A stretch of DNA of 64,000 bases. Origin: Dipteris shenzhenensis (taxonomy: Eukaryota; Polypodiophyta; Polypodiopsida; Gleicheniales). Location of the stretch: assembly GCA_047967505.1 (NCBI GenBank), contig CM106539.1; one strand, written 5' to 3'. Positions 43,990 through 56,763 of the stretch are shown here, in pieces. Below the pieces are notes generated by a model. The model made no database searches. It had not been told where the DNA came from and worked only from the letters and a program-made list of their open reading frames with translations. The position numbers and the translations under genes were made by a program. How positions within the stretch are numbered: the stretch's first letter is position 1; every line of letters begins with the position of its first letter.

Positions 43990-45390
43990 ATCTTTTTTAA
44001 ATATGAACTTTAAATTGATGAATCATCAACCAATTAATCCCAACATAATTGCGCTTGATATACAAATGTCAAAAAACATAGCATCAAATACATCTAGCTT
44101 CCTTCATTGCCATCTCTTGCAAATTCTCCAATGGTTTCAACTCATTCTGTATTCCATTCAAACTTCATCTATTCCAGCAAATTTCTTTCTGAATCTCCAA
44201 TAGAGCCTTTAGAACCCTACAAATGAGCAAACTTTCTTAACAATGCTTGGCTTTTTCATTTTAAATGGCATCAATCTTTGTTTTCTCTATCTTTTTTCCC
44301 TCATTTGAAATGACATGCCCCAAAAATACCCTTTCAAAGACACAAAACAAGCACTGATCTCTAATTTTTAGAATACCTTCTTCATACAATCTTTGTGCAT
44401 TGACTTCATATCGTACACTAAAAAATCATGTAGAAAAATGGTTGGGAATTTGTCAATGTACTTTTGAAAGGTTTGAACATTTGAAACATGCCTAGTACAT
44501 TTGTCAAGCAAAATTACATCAACTTTTTCTTGTGTGTGCTCCCATTCAATGATGTAGTCTGACTTTGTCTTCAACTGACTTGATCTAGTTGTATTCACTA
44601 TAACAATACATCGCATACCCCTTCCACTTTGTCTATAATAAGCACATCTTCTTCCCTTGCCCCTTTGTCCATAACAATACATCTTGTGCCCCTGCCATTT
44701 TGTCTAGGATGTTTTCAGTGAAGGGTAGTGGTGGAAAAGGGTCTTGTTAAAATTCAACTTCCTATAGTCCACACACACCCTTAACTTCCTATGGTTTGTT
44801 CATTCGGCTTCCTATAGTCCACACACACCCCTAACTTTCCACTCCTTCTGGGCACAATGATGGTGGAGGACAAACATTCTCTTCATTCCACTAAATAGAT
44901 GAATCCTATTTTTAGTATAGCTTATTAATTTAGCTTTGACCAACTTTGCATAGTTGGGATTCAATTGCTATCTCTATTATTTGATCGGCTTTGCATCTAG
45001 ATGAGGGGCCTTGAATCAAAGGTGGTAGTGCACCATCCAAGTCCAAGTACTCCCATGCAAAGACAACTTTGTATTGCAAAAAGAGCTCTTGGTCGATGAA
45101 TTTGTGAGGTCGTTGTTCAATGACTTGTATTAAACTTTGGCTCTTCTTTGTATTAACTTTGGCTCTTCTTTCAAACACACATTGAGTTCTTTAATGGATT
45201 GTTGCTCAGTGGTTTGGCCATTGCCATTGGTTTTGTTGATGTGATGCATGGGATCCTCTTTGATTTCTCTCTCTTCTTCTTATCTGTATTGCTACTCTCA
45301 TGGCATTAATGATTGCTACCAACACAATGTTGTTTATGAGGAGCTTATTTCTTTCTCCTTGGCAATTGATTCCTCCACATCTAAGCATTC
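43990..45390 (-). pseudogene. Antisense Ty3-gypsy RT fragment
   Basis: Reading from 45178 downwards on the minus strand: QYKVVFAWEYLDLDGALPPL (the RT-proximal pattern FAW...DL.G), RKLRVCVDYRKLN, VQTFQKYIDKFPTIFLHDFL and VYDMKSMHKDCMKKVF. The catalytic box reads FLHDFLVYD, where FLDDFLVYG-like sequence is usual, so the first Asp is His. There are many stops. A frame at 45388-45206 may be upstream linker. This is a different gypsy family from the one at 33-37 kb. Confidence 0.8.
44758..44857 (-). repeat. 50-bp tandem duplication inside the antisense RT
   Basis: CTTCCTATAGTCCACACACA occurs at 44758 and 44808, each followed by CCC(T/C)TAACTT. It duplicates the codons for VCVDYRK on the minus strand. 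Fifty is not a multiple of three, so it shifts the frame. Confidence 0.88.
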
Positions 45391-46165
45391 AAACTTCCAT
45401 TCTTTGATGATTGTGCCTCTTTCTATCTACATCTACACCTCGTGGTCTTTGTTCTCAATTATGAGTATAGCATTACCCCATTCTTTCATTTTGACAGGTT
45501 GCCATACCTTGTCATTTGTATGGGCCTCCTCTTTAGCAGAGCAGCATATCATACCTGCACCTTCGGCCCCAGATTTTCAGTCCCTGAATCACTCTATCCA
45601 CACCAACTATGCAATCTTCTTTGACCCTGCATCATTTGACAAAGATTACTCTACTGCAACATACCTTCAACATTGCTGTCAGCTCTTTTGGGTTGGTGAC
45701 ACCCTCGTATGTCACAACCTTTTGGATTATTTATCCATCGCTACATCGACTAGCCTCACATTTGGATGCCTCTTCTATAGAGTAGCTACATAGTCCATGG
45801 CAACTCATGACATGTTCAATAAGCAGCCATACGCACTGCCATACATGTAGTCATCTTTTGATCAACCAGTCTTTGATCCAGGAGGACTTGACTTTCTGCA
45901 TATTTCCTTCCTCTTCCTTTCAGCCTATCTTCTGGGTTTTATTCCCAAAGGCAAAGGATGACCCACAACTTAAGAGGGGGAAATCCACATTATGTACAAG
46001 GTCGTAAGTTGTACTCATTGTACATGCTTCCGCTACATAGTCACACTGTGCTCACATATGCACATACTACTCTGATTTCTTTTCAGTTTTGGATGCTAGC
46101 ATACGCACCAAATGAAATCCACAAAAATGTCCTGTACATGCACCCTCTACTTTCCCAGTGCCATT
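45391..46165. other. No recognised gene; possible LTR-element 3' region
   Basis: A plus-strand frame at 45248-45793 has no family motif and overlaps the antisense gypsy fragment. A purine-rich tract TTAAGAGGGGGAAA lies at about 45968-45981, resembling the second tract at 46166. Confidence 0.35.
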
Positions 46166-46320
46166 TAAGAGGGGGTGTTAAAGATAGTGTAAATTGCACT
46201 ATCCACATAGGGCAAAGGGACAAACCCTAACCCTAACCCTAAGGGGTTCACATGTATATCTTCATGTTCATTGTCAATACACTTAGTGTACAAGTAGCTA
46301 TATCGTGTGCACTCCTCTCT
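46166..46320 (+). repeat. Possible polypurine tract and LTR start with (CCCTAA)3
   Basis: TTAAGAGGGGG (46165-46175) is followed by TGTTAAAGATAGTGTAAATT at 46176, a plausible LTR start. Inside lies AAACCCTAACCCTAACCCTAAGG at about 46222-46244, split here as (CCCTAA)3, followed by a CT-rich patch at about 46314-46335. The LTR end is not found. Confidence 0.4.
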
Positions 46321-49260
46321 CTCTCCCTCTCTCACTTCCGCTATCAGTTATTGGATGATAGGAGTTAGATTCTTGGATTAGTTTGAGAGGCATGGGCAAA
46401 GAGCATGGTAAGGAATATGGGTTAGCATGGATTTCTAGAAAGGTATGGAAAATGGTGCTGGAATTAGGGAGGGATGTGAGAAGATCAAAAAAGAGAGTGG
46501 CAAAATAAGGGAGATTAGATTGAAGGTAGACCACATATTCCTCTGGCAGATCTTTGTCGCTTTTAGTAGGCATTGTCAGCTTTCAACGTAGGATTTGTCT
46601 GGGATTTACATCCTAGAGAAGTTGATGGTGATTGTTGCAGTAAGGGTAGGAGTTTGAATACTACCCGAAGAGGGGGAATTCCCATCAAGCATTCATATAG
46701 AAGTATTGCATCAAGCTTTAACTGTATGAGATTTGCATGCACTAAGAGACAGAACACATTTCTCTCATCTTCATCCATCTGCTAGCATAGATCACAGAGA
46801 GTCTTTGTGCTCACTGACCTCGTCCAGTGAGCACAAATCAGGACCAGATACTGGATGTAACATCTTGATTTGCAAGTGTTTCCACTGAATGTGTATTCTT
46901 CCTTCAAGGTGATCCTCTTGTTAGAGGACTGCAACAACAAGCTCTTGGTATAATGTAGTGATGCCCTATAGCAACAGATCTTGTGCTGACTCCTCCGCAT
47001 CATCATCGGCTTGACTTAGTAGTTGAAGTTCCAACTTGGAAATTATTGCCTTTCGATTTTGCAGCTCTATGCACTTTTCTTTATACTTACCCAGTGTTGA
47101 GGTGTATGCAAGCTTTAGACTATTGAATTGTTGAGCTGCTTTTAATTGATCATTAAGCACATGGAGTTGGAGTATCTCTTGTTCTTGGGTATCCAATTTT
47201 GTTTTGGCATTCCCAAGAGTCTCCCTTGACGTAATGCATTCCTTCTCTGGTGCTTGAATTTGATGCTTACCTTCTTGGAGGCTATGCTGCAACTCATTGT
47301 TTATGTCTATTGTGGCATGGATCTGATCCTCTTTAAGTAGTAGGATTTAATTTAAGTGCACCATTTATTTTTTTAGATCATCATGAGTGACTTGCATTTA
47401 GGAGAGGGATAACTCGGCCTCTTCCTTTCTGCTTAAGGCATCAGATAGCTGTAGGTGTTTTTCTTGGGGAAAAATCATGGCTTGTAAGGCATCCTTCCTA
47501 CTTTCTACTAGAGCATTTTATACAAGGAGCTGTTGCTGCATTTGCTCTGCAATGCTTTCCTTGAGCTTATGAATTTTAGTCTTGGCACTTTGTGGAGTGA
47601 TGGGAGCATCTGTCTTTCCATTTCTCTTTCCTACTCATCTGATAGCAAATAACTATGACCATTGTTGCAATTGTTGACTATGATGCTATATGATCTGGAA
47701 TGTGCTATTGCCTTGCTTGCATTGGTCATACAGTTGACTCCCATGCGCCTATGTGGAATTTTGTTCTCTTGTCTAAATAGCAGCCTATTGTAGGGTGCCA
47801 CTAGAGACATTTTGGGATTGCAACCCTAGAGCCATGGAGTTGTCAACGTCTTGTGATTCTTAAAGAGGCATAATATTTGGCTCACTTTTAAAGTCATTGG
47901 GTGGCATGATCTCCTCTTGGATTTCTTCCCTCAAGTCCTTCTATTGTGGTAGCAATACTAAACTAAGTTGCAAGATTCTTTGGCAGAGTTCCACATTGTC
48001 ATTCTCTGGAATCTAATTCAGATTGTCATCCATTGAGAGTAGATGGAGGCTCTAGTTCCCATTCCAACGATAATATCAATTTTTCAAAGTCTTCTATATC
48101 TATGTTGAGAGGGGTGTAGAGGCTTCCTCTTGTTGTATTGCAAAACCAATTATAATGGCCAATAGATGGGCAATGTAGCTTTGCCATTTTGTGTAGTGGA
48201 TACACAATTGGTTAGCAGCAACAAGGATATGTGTTGAGCCCACCAGTCTTGTAGTTTTTCCCTACCAAGGTGAGTAAGAGTTTTTACTGACATGTAATTT
48301 TTTCTCACTCCTGTATGATTGAAAATCAGCTAGAATTTTGGTTGCCTCTTTGCATATGGGATCCAGAATCATATCATGGCGTATCCCCCCGCTTTGTGAC
48401 TTTGTGTTAGGTGGGAATAAATCCAAAATCTCAAAGAATCTTGCATCCAAATGTTTCTTTGGATATTCTTCTTGTGCCTCTGGGAATGAGAAAGCTTCCT
48501 ACCAAGGAGTATAAGAGTTTTTACTGACATGTAATTTTTTCTCACTCCTGTATAATTGAAAATCAGCTAGAAATTTGGCTGCCTCTTTGCATATGGGATC
48601 CAGAATCATATCATGGTGTATCCCCCCGCTTTGTGACTTTGTGTTAGGTGGGAATAAATCCAAAATCTCAAAGAATCTTGTGTCCAAATGTTTCTTTGGA
48701 TATTCTTCTTATGCCTCTGGGAATGAGAAAGCTTCCTGCATAGTGGATCTATTGAGGTAGATTTGTAAGGGCTTTTCATTAGACGTTACTATGCCATACT
48801 TATCCTTCTCCAACTCTCTGCTTTTATATTGATGTTATGAATCAACAAATGTATTCAGTCATAGTAGGTGTTGGTAAGAAGGATTGTAGCTTCTCAAAAA
48901 GATTTCCTAGACCTTTTAACTACAAGAAGTTGTATGCATCAGCTGACATGGAGAACATTGAGACTCATGGCCATACAAGTTGTATTGTTCCATCTGTTGT
49001 TAGCTCTTTGTTGGCTTGGGCATCAAGCTATTCTACGCTTGCAATAGTCGATTGCTTTGCCTCTAGTTCTCTTGACTCTAGGGTCCTCAAGTTCTACGGT
49101 ATATCTCCTTGGCATGCTGCATTTATTTGCTCATCACTATCACTGTCCAAAACCACCCGCCATGGTCATTTTGGTGTTGACTTCTGGGTTGGTGATCCTC
49201 GATCTTGTTCTTCTTTAGGTTGCTATGGTGTCGCTTTGTCAAAGCCATCATAGGCCTTTT
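46321..49260 (-). pseudogene. Long decayed minus-strand coding region with a coiled coil; family unknown
   Basis: The minus strand reads as protein over almost 3 kb with scattered stops. Near 49250-48840 it has STPK-stop-PWRVVLDSDSDEQ. Then FFEILDLFPPNTKSQSGGI occurs twice. At 47292-46966 there is a 108-residue frame of heptad-like helix (EKECITSRETLGNAKTKLDT, LKAAQQFNSLKLAYTSTLGK), likely a coiled coil. At 46573-46298 another frame follows. I recognise no catalytic domain. It is probably a gag-like or accessory gene of a transposable element or a dead host gene. Confidence 0.4.
48261..48735 (-). repeat. 237-bp tandem duplication in the unknown antisense coding region
   Basis: Copy 1 (48261-48497) and copy 2 (48498-48735) differ at only a few bases. 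Each encodes, on the minus strand, 62 residues from DARFFEILDLF / DTRFFEILDLF to SKNSYSPW / SKNSYTPW. The period of about 237 is 79 codons, so the frame is kept. Confidence 0.92.
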
Positions 49261-51019
49261 TCCCATCTTAGTGGACTATCTTCACCCTAGCATTTCACGC
49301 ATGAATCAAGTCCCAGTCTGACAATGCTAATATACTGCCATGTGCTAAGAGTGCCTATTTCTTTTGTGAGTGGCTGATGCATTTTACTCTTTTTATTGAT
49401 GAGAGTGCCATGTGTATGGACCAAAGAAAATATCTCCTAGGGCTTTTATTCATGCAACTAATTCATGGCACTTGAAACATGTGGGTGCACTATGCACATG
49501 ACTAGTGAGGTGAGAGTTCCTCCTATATGCTTAATTTGCTAGGAAAATCATAGGGCAGCTAGGACTCAGTCTCATCACCTCTAAGCCCTAGGTTGAAATC
49601 GATTGAAGCTACCTATGTGTGAAGATGTACATATGCTAGTGAGTGCTTGTGATACAATCTAATGCTAACACACCACCCTATGGAATCACATTGAGAAATT
49701 TCACATAGCAAAGGTCATTCTTCAATTTTATGTCATTTGAATCATTTGATTCTTCTTGCTAAGAATCTACCTGTTGCTTATGTATAACTATGTATATAGC
49801 TCCCTTCCATGGATGTGCCTTGTTGAAGATAGAAGCATGAAGATATATATAAGACAGTTATAGCCCTAGTGTGTGATTTGACTAGGGGTAGACATATTTG
49901 CTAGTGCTAGGCCTATTATACGCTTAGGTTAGCTAAATATAGGTTCATAGAGGAACATATATGTTGGATATGAGGTCATGCATTGGACCCATTCAAGGTA
50001 TTGATTGAGTATTGAATTGTACTATCTAGGATATATTGGCAACAATAGTACATTGTATTGATTGTTTATGCAATATTGTACAACTTAATGCTCAAATAGA
50101 TAAAATTCCCAATTTATTATCATTTTAACAAACATTAAATGTTAATATCATATTTATTTGATTCTACAAGTCCTATTTTGGTTCTTAGAATATAGATCTA
50201 ACCTAATCATCTAAGAGTATACTTAATATGCTGGCAAAACTTTTTTCCTATATCACACATTTATATGTTGGTAAAACTTTCAAATATATATATTTAAAAC
50301 ATTAAACTTTGGTGAATTATAAATTTTTTTATAATTTTTCATATATATTACATATATATGTTGGCAAAACTTTCAAATATATATATATATATATATATTT
50401 TTATTTATTTATTTATTTATTTATTTTTTATTACATAAAACTTTGGCAAATTCTCATGGAATTTTATTAACAATTTTAAAGGCTAAACTTACCTCTTTTT
50501 TAAAATTTAGTTTCAAATCCTGGCGAATGTTTTGATCTTTAATTTTTATAAGCACATATAAACTTTCACAAGCCATATAAAAATTTCATTTTATTAACGA
50601 AACTAACGTGAAAAAATCATCCTTGCTTAGGAGCGGAGGAGAAAATCAATTGGGAGATGTGAAGGAAAGCCTTTACAGTGGGATTTTCTCCAACTTGACC
50701 ACAAAGGAGTCTGATTAACGAGTTGTATGAGGTCAAGCAAAAGGAATAAGAGGAACATGAAACATTACATAAATATAATGTAAAGGATCAAACATCTAAA
50801 TTTTCAATGTGAGCTACATGAGAGGATGAGCGACGAGTGGCTCCTACCTTGCTTCCTCATTGGATTAAGGGATACCAAGTTGCATGACCATTTATTCACT
50901 GTGAACCCATCATTCGAGTTCTGTAGCAAGACTAATGTACTCTTAGATGATAATATTAATCCTCACCTATTTCTAAGATGAGACAATGGATGGTGTGGGA
51001 TATGCATGAGCAACCACCC
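49261..51019. other. AT-rich DNA without genes; simple repeats at 50230-50426
   Basis: No coding motif. The phrase TTGG(C/T)AAAACTTTCAAATATATA recurs at about 50266 and 50362, and an AT run (50376-50398) passes into (TTTA)n at 50399-50426. The AT-rich character continues towards the Helentrons. Confidence 0.6.
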
Positions 51020-51400
51020 ACTGAGTCAAAGAAAACCATGGAACAATTTCTAAGAAAGAAAACCATCTAATGAAAGCATGGAAGAAGCAAGAGCATTCAG
51101 TAGAGGGACTCTGAGTAATCGCTAAGTCAAAGAAAACCATGGAACAATTCCTAAGAAAGAAAACTATTAGTCAAACCACTCAGCAGAACAAAAGAACAAA
51201 AGAATAAGTTCTAGTGCAACTAGTATGCTCCTGTTTGGAAGAAGCAAGAGCATTCAGCAGAAGACTCTGAGTAGGACAACCTTTAAATCCCCTCTCACAT
51301 TATCCTTCTGTGATAGCATTCACTTAAGGCCTTGCATGCTATCACATTCACCGATAGCATTCATTTAAGGCCTTGCAGAGACAGAGAAAGGCAAAACAAA
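51020..51400 (+). repeat. Dispersed repeat, also found near the right end of the window
   Basis: GAGTCAAAGAAAACCATGGA with ACAATTCCTAAGAAAGAAAA occurs at about 51023 and 51125. It recurs at about 63830-63950, with the following GCAGAAC(A/G)AAAGAACAA and CAACTAGTATG. GACAACCTTTAAATCCCCTC and GATAGCATTCACTTAAGG (51270-51325) have inverted counterparts at 63210-63300. Some units are locally tandem (about 100 bases). Confidence 0.8.
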
Positions 51401-53277
51401 CTCTTAGGCATTTGCCTTTGCATGCCAAATTAGAGTGCATTTTTTGGCCCTGCAAGGGGCTTATGGAAAGTGATGTGTTTTGTGTAGATGTTTAGTTCTC
51501 TTTGTTAAAAGCCATGTTGACTTAGTTAGTGTAGAGTTTAAGTGTAATCATAGTAGTTAGTATTAATCGGTGAGGATTAACTAGTAGTTAGTATTAAGTG
51601 TGTGGTTAGGGTTGTGTTAGTAGGTTTTAAGTGTTAGGTTATAAGCATGTCTTCCCTCTCCTTACCTCTCCTTCGATGTGCGCAATTCTTCTTACCTCTC
51701 CTCCGATGTGGTGCGATCCTCTCTAGCTCCTCCCATCTGCAAACACCCTACCCTGCTCCTTCTTCTCTCCTACCTGATTTACTCTCTTCTCTTACCTTCG
51801 ACATGTTTACCTTCTCATCTGGCGCCTACTCTATCTACCTTTGTTGCTCTCTTCTCTTACCTTCGACCTGTTTAGATTCTCATCTGTGGCGCCTACTCTA
51901 TCCACCTTTGTTGCTTTGTGCCTATGGTGGCTCTTTCTGATGGCAGGTCGCCTTTGCTTCTTTTCTCCTCTAACAGGTCATTGAGATGGAAGAATGTTCG
52001 TGCGTGGCCGGATCTGCGTTGATATCGTGTAGAGGAACTTTTCATTTTGCCTTCTCTTATATTTAATGATTATAGGATATCCTCCACAGGCCTAGGATTG
52101 AATATCCACCGTCAAGAGTTAGTGATGTAGTCCTCAAACGGATCTGTTGCTAGTTTATTTAAGGATTCCGCCACCATGCATGGTTTATTACACTCTTTTT
52201 CCTCTTGCGACCTCTAAGAAATGATTGTTAATCGATTGTTTTCACTTTTTCCTTCAAATTTTTGACATCCTTAGTAATTTATAGCTTTAAATGTAAGAGG
52301 GCATCCATACTTACACTGTTTTTTATGTTTGTAGGTTAGATGTGCATGTGGGCAGTTCGGAATATCGAAATGCATAGAATATGTGTTGATATGATGCTTG
52401 CAATTCATTTTTCAAGATCTCTCTACCAAGTAATGGCATGTAACTCTTTACCTGCCATCGTTGATGATGACTGTGTAATGATATCCTCATTGAACTGTTA
52501 TATTTATCATCTTCAAAATGTATCCCATGCTTTCCTTGTGCATTTTTGAGATTTCAACGAGCGACTGTTATTAACAAAGTGCCTATAAATATGCGGTAGG
52601 ACTGCGTTTTTCTTCACATGCAGTCTATGTTTGCTATTGATTCACTGTCTTTGGAAGATATTGACATTGATATGGCCAATTTTGAAGGTTTGTCCTTCAG
52701 AAGCTGTATTTTCATTGCGTTCTTCTTTTATTACTTGTTTACATGTGTTCCTATAGTATTTTGGCAGTAGTACATGCTGTTAAGATAGGAGTTCATAGAG
52801 GTATTGTCAATACATGTCTTGTTGATGAGACGTTGGCTCCAAACAAGTGTATGTGATACACATTTTAACTTCATAGTGTCGCTTGTTTGTAGTTGCGAGC
52901 TCCTGAGTGTCAGTGCTTGTAGTTCATACAAGGTACAAGTTCTGACTTTCGGTTCATAACAATATCTTAAATTTTCTTATACAACGACATGAAAGTCGTG
53001 TTTTGTTTTATGTGCTTACAGTTGTATGCTTATACTTTTTTGGAACATTCAATACAAGTGTTGAATTCTCTACCATAGATAAAATTTTTGTATGGTTTGT
53101 GAAGTGTGATAATTATTTAGCATGGTCAAATGATTCTTTGTCATTTTGAAAGTTAACATTTCTTATAAATTGAAGATACAAATTTATTTCTCTTTCTTAC
53201 TTTCATTCCAACATTCTCAAACAATGCGCATCAATGTATTGCTAAACTAAATTGTAAAAACCGATTTCAGTTTCATT
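51401..53277. other. No recognised gene; pyrimidine-rich tract with a 68-70-bp duplication
   Basis: The stretch at 51645-51990 is CT-rich and contains a duplicated block (CTCTTCTCTTACCTTCGAC(A/C)TGTTTA, about 51782 and 51849, each followed by GGCGCCTACTCTAT). Its open frames are compositional. The rest up to Helentron B, including its unlocated 5' end, shows nothing I can name. Confidence 0.5.
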
Positions 53278-53830
53278 ATGGAAGTTCCTACATCATGTGC
53301 TGATTTTGAATTGATTTACCCTTTCTTCAAAGTTTATCCAGAAAACAAGTGCATTTTTAAGTGCTTAAGTCATTCTCCAAATTATCATGTAACAAATGAT
53401 ATGATTAAAGATGTCATTAAAAGAATGACAACAAAGATCCTAGCTAAAATACAAATTGCAAAAATACAAGGATTGAAAGTACATTGTTTCATAACTTGTA
53501 CCCAGGCACTAACAGCTTGCAATATTACTTGCAATTACTTCAAGATAAATCAATCTATCTATCTCCTTTGGATAGCATGCTTTACAAATGTATTGTAGAA
53601 ATTTTCAACTTCCAAATTGAGATTTATCATAACAACAACAACAGGACAGATTATCAAAAGTACATGAATAGTTCAAAATGTACTTCAACTTGTTGTCCAT
53701 TATCCACAAATGTTTGTATTTCCATGCATATTCATGATGGCATTTAACAAAAAGAAAATTTGGACAACTGATTTGGTGTCTTCATTAACAAATACAATCA
53801 TGGTCGATCCAAAGCGTACTTTGAGAGACA
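53278..53830 (+). pseudogene. Helentron B: OTU-like cysteine protease region
   Basis: The frame starts MEVPTSCADFELIYPFFKVY and contains PENKCIFKCLSHS, where N-x-C-x-F resembles the OTU catalytic cysteine motif. A helix-like NDMIKDVIKRMTTKILAKI follows. The frame shifts near 53480-53500 and continues as FNFQIEIYHNNNNRTDYQKY and KKKIWTTDLVSSLT. Copy A has the same blocks. The OTU call rests on the motif and on the known Helentron layout, so it is tentative. Confidence 0.6.
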
Positions 53831-53850
53831 TAGGCAAATCTTTCTAGGAT

Positions 53851-54722
53851 ATGTACCCTACAACTAAGATGTCTTTGCATACAATTATAGCTAAAGTGAG
53901 AGATTTGAGAAGAAATGTTGTTCAACCAAATGCGGGATCTCAACACAATCAAGCACAAAATATTGCACTTGTGTCAAATTCTTTGGCAAATGAACAAACA
54001 AATGGGGAAACATCAAAGAGAGGATCTTCTAAAAGAAAAAGAAACATAATTGTAGATGAAAATATAAACAAGGATGAATATAGTGCTTTGTTTGGTAACC
54101 CATCAAAATGCATTGTTAAGTATCTAAAAGCAATAAAAGATACTCCATGTTTCCAATGTTACTCATGTGAACGTATGCTTTTCAAGAAACAAACTATCTT
54201 TTTGAAAAAGGTGTTTTCAATTGGATACAAGGGAATCGAGAAGAAATTGACTTGCAATTTCAAAGAAAGTTTTATCGAATTTGTAAGGAGTGTCGCAACG
54301 CAATTTCAATCAACAAACTTCCAAAATATTTCATGCCTACCCATATTAAAGTTAATAAAGAAATACTAGAGATGTCTATTTTGAATGATATTGAGGAAAG
54401 GCTTGTGTCCCCACCTATAGCATTCACGCAAATAAGGGAACTATCTTTTGATGGTCAATTAGGAGTGAAAGGTAGTGTAGTAAATGTTGTGGTAGACACT
54501 ACAAAAATACATAATATATTACCGCGCTTCATCGATGACAAGGCAAACATGTTGATTGGAATTAAAAAGAAAATGGAATACAAGTCTTCATATATGATTG
54601 GACATGTACACCCCAATATTTTAATGGGTGCAATGTACAAATTAATTGACACTTCCTTATACAAAAACAACAACGTTGTCTTAAATAGGGAATGGTACAA
54701 TCACATGAACATGTTAAAATGA
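53851..54722 (+). pseudogene. Helentron B: CxxC region and DUF6570-like domain
   Basis: After a Lys/Arg-rich linker (KRGSSKRKRNIIVDENINKD) comes CFQCYSCERMLFKKQ. A frameshift near 54232 gives EEIDLQFQRKFYRICKECRN. The two CxxC pairs resemble the zinc-binding segment upstream of Rep in this element class. The DUF6570-like domain follows: LVSPPIAFTQIRELSFDGQL, NVVVDTTKIHNILPRFIDD, MEYKSSYMIGHVHPNILMGA and LNREWYNHMN. Its role is not known. The frame at 54252-54722 is intact. Confidence 0.75.
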
Positions 54723-54779
54723 CCAAAAGATTATGAAAATGAAAAGGAATATTAAGAAGGAGAAAATTCTTCTGAAAAT

Positions 54780-56160
54780 GACATAGAAATAGATACATTA
54801 ATTCACAATGTTATCTCCTCTGAGCAAGTAATAGATTACCAAGCCACAATTCACTTCGTTGCACCATGTGAGAATCAGAGACCACTAGGACTACTCCATG
54901 ATAAGCATAGTGAGGAGCTCAACTTCCCAACACTATTCTTCGGATCTCCAAGGGAGATTGGAAACAATAAATTGACATACATGGACATTGTAAAATGGGA
55001 CCTTACACACAAGTCTTTAAAGTTTAGCCAAAACATCCCCAATCTCCTTTTTAAGTCAATCAAAGTACTTATCAAACAAGTGATGCAATCCATTTGGGTT
55101 TGACTACGCAAAGGCACCTTTCAAAGTCGACATCTCACTACAAGGGATGTTAGAGGAATACTAACATTGAAAGAATTCTTAAATCTAACATAGGATACTG
55201 AGATTTTGAGTCCTTAAGAACATCTCCAGATTACAAAGAGAAACTTCGAAAGGAAGCATTTGCTACTATGATGCGCCAATTGGGACCACCTACTTTTTTT
55301 ATTACGTTCTCTTGTGCTAAACGCCTATGGGACCCCCTTGTGAGTTGCCTAAAATCAAACTACAACACAAACTTGCAACATCCTAATAATGAAACGAAGG
55401 CAGCTAACGTGTGACATTTAATTAGAGAGAACCCAACAGTTTGTGCAAGGTATTACAATCACAAGCTTCATCAAATGATCAACACAATCCAAAAAGATAA
55501 AGGAATAATAGGAAATATGAAATATTATTTCTTTGTAACTGAGTTTCAAAGCAGAGGAAGCCAACATGAGCATGGGTTAATTTGGGTTGATGATGCTCCA
55601 ATATTTAACAAAAGTAATGACAAAAGTGTTTGCACCTAGATAGACAAGTACATATCTTCTGATAAAGACCTTCTCAACAACAACATGAGAGATATTCAAA
55701 CGCATAAACACACATCCACATGCTATTAAAAAAACAACTCAAAACGCCATTTCAACTACCCAAAACCACCCTTGCATGGAACTATATTACTATTACCCTT
55801 GGAAAGCCATAATATAACAACACACAAAGAGAGTTATTGCAAGGTGCAAGATAGTTTGAACATCGTGTCCTCAACCATCACAACATCAACTGAAGAATGG
55901 ATAAAAGAACAAGGCATGGATATAGACACATACATATTATCAATTAGATCTCAGTTGAAAAAGCCAACATTGTTCTTGAGAAGACATCCAAAAGATATCT
56001 TTACAAATGCTTTTAACAGAAAGATATCATATTTGTGGCAGTCAAATATCAATATACAATATATCATGGATCCTTACGGTGTAGCATCGTATTGCACATC
56101 TTACATCACAAAAATGGACAATATAATAACAAAGAACTTGCAACACAATGAAGTAATGTT
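54780..56160 (+). pseudogene. Helentron B: Rep (Helitron_like_N), HUH intact
   Basis: The conserved lead-in reads IHFVAPCENQRPLGLLHDKH and SEELNFPTLFFGSPRE. Rep proper has QLGPPTFFITFSCAKRLWDP, LIRENPTVCARYYNHKLHQM and FFVTEFQSRGSQHEHGLIWV. The metal-binding H-x-H is at codons 55565-55573. A zinc-like TCY segment and PLHGTILLLPLE follow, then YGVASYCTSYITKMDN near 56078-56120, where the paired tyrosines match the expected nicking residues. Rep would cut and rejoin DNA in rolling-circle transposition. Stops at about 55637 (probably TGG to TAG) and about 55727 break the frame. Confidence 0.88.
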
Positions 56161-56760
56161 TGCAAGATGGCACAGATACACAAAACCGAATGAGAAAATT
56201 AGGAAATGCTTTCTTACATGCTCAAGAAATGAGCGCACAACTAGCTTCTTTCATATCGTTGTCCTTACCATTATACAAATCTTCACGTGAATTCCAATTT
56301 ATCAACACAAATGAGCCCAACAATAGAGCTTTAATATTGAAAAGAAAGCACCAACTTGAAAAGTTCGATGATAACTCAAAAAGCATAGCTTGTTTGTTTA
56401 TCATAAAAAAATACACCAACCGTGAAGGCATGGAAAATATTTGCTTAGCATCCTTTGCTTCTAAATACAACCACTCGACATCTAGTTGTAAAAAGAGAAA
56501 AAACCCTAAAATCATAAGGTATGTCAAATTCAACAAGGTGAAAAGATCCAATTAACTATTATAGAGAGCATGTACTACTTTATTGTCCTTTTAAGAAAAT
56601 TGAGCTCAGCCCACTCAAAACATTCGGTTCATGGAAAGATGCATATAAAGCAAATGAAGTCATTATAGAAACAAATTGCAACAACTTTAACTTTAACTAC
56701 GACAATATTCTAGAAGAGGGACTTACCATTGAGGATCTAAGACAAAATGACAACTTAGAA
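56160..56760 (+). pseudogene. Helentron B: segment between Rep and helicase
   Basis: The frame at 56160-56555 encodes RKLGNAFLHAQEMSAQLASF, ALILKRKHQLEKFDDNSKSI and IIRYVKFNKVKRSN. A frameshift then leads to NYYREHVLLYCPFKKIELSP, the YYRE-LLL-P block that precedes the helicase in Helentrons. Copy A has the same segments. Confidence 0.8.
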
Positions 56761-56763
56761 AAA

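Noticed and set aside
45248-45793. A 181-residue plus-strand frame
   Set aside because: It has no motif and overlaps the antisense gypsy fragment. Its composition is like the surrounding non-coding DNA.
46222-46244. Chromosome end or interstitial telomere
   Set aside because: There are only three units, in an LTR-like context, and no longer array.
51647-51940. A Leu/Ser/Pro-rich frame that could look like a signal peptide
   Set aside because: It is the product of a pyrimidine-rich tract with a tandem duplication. No downstream domain follows.
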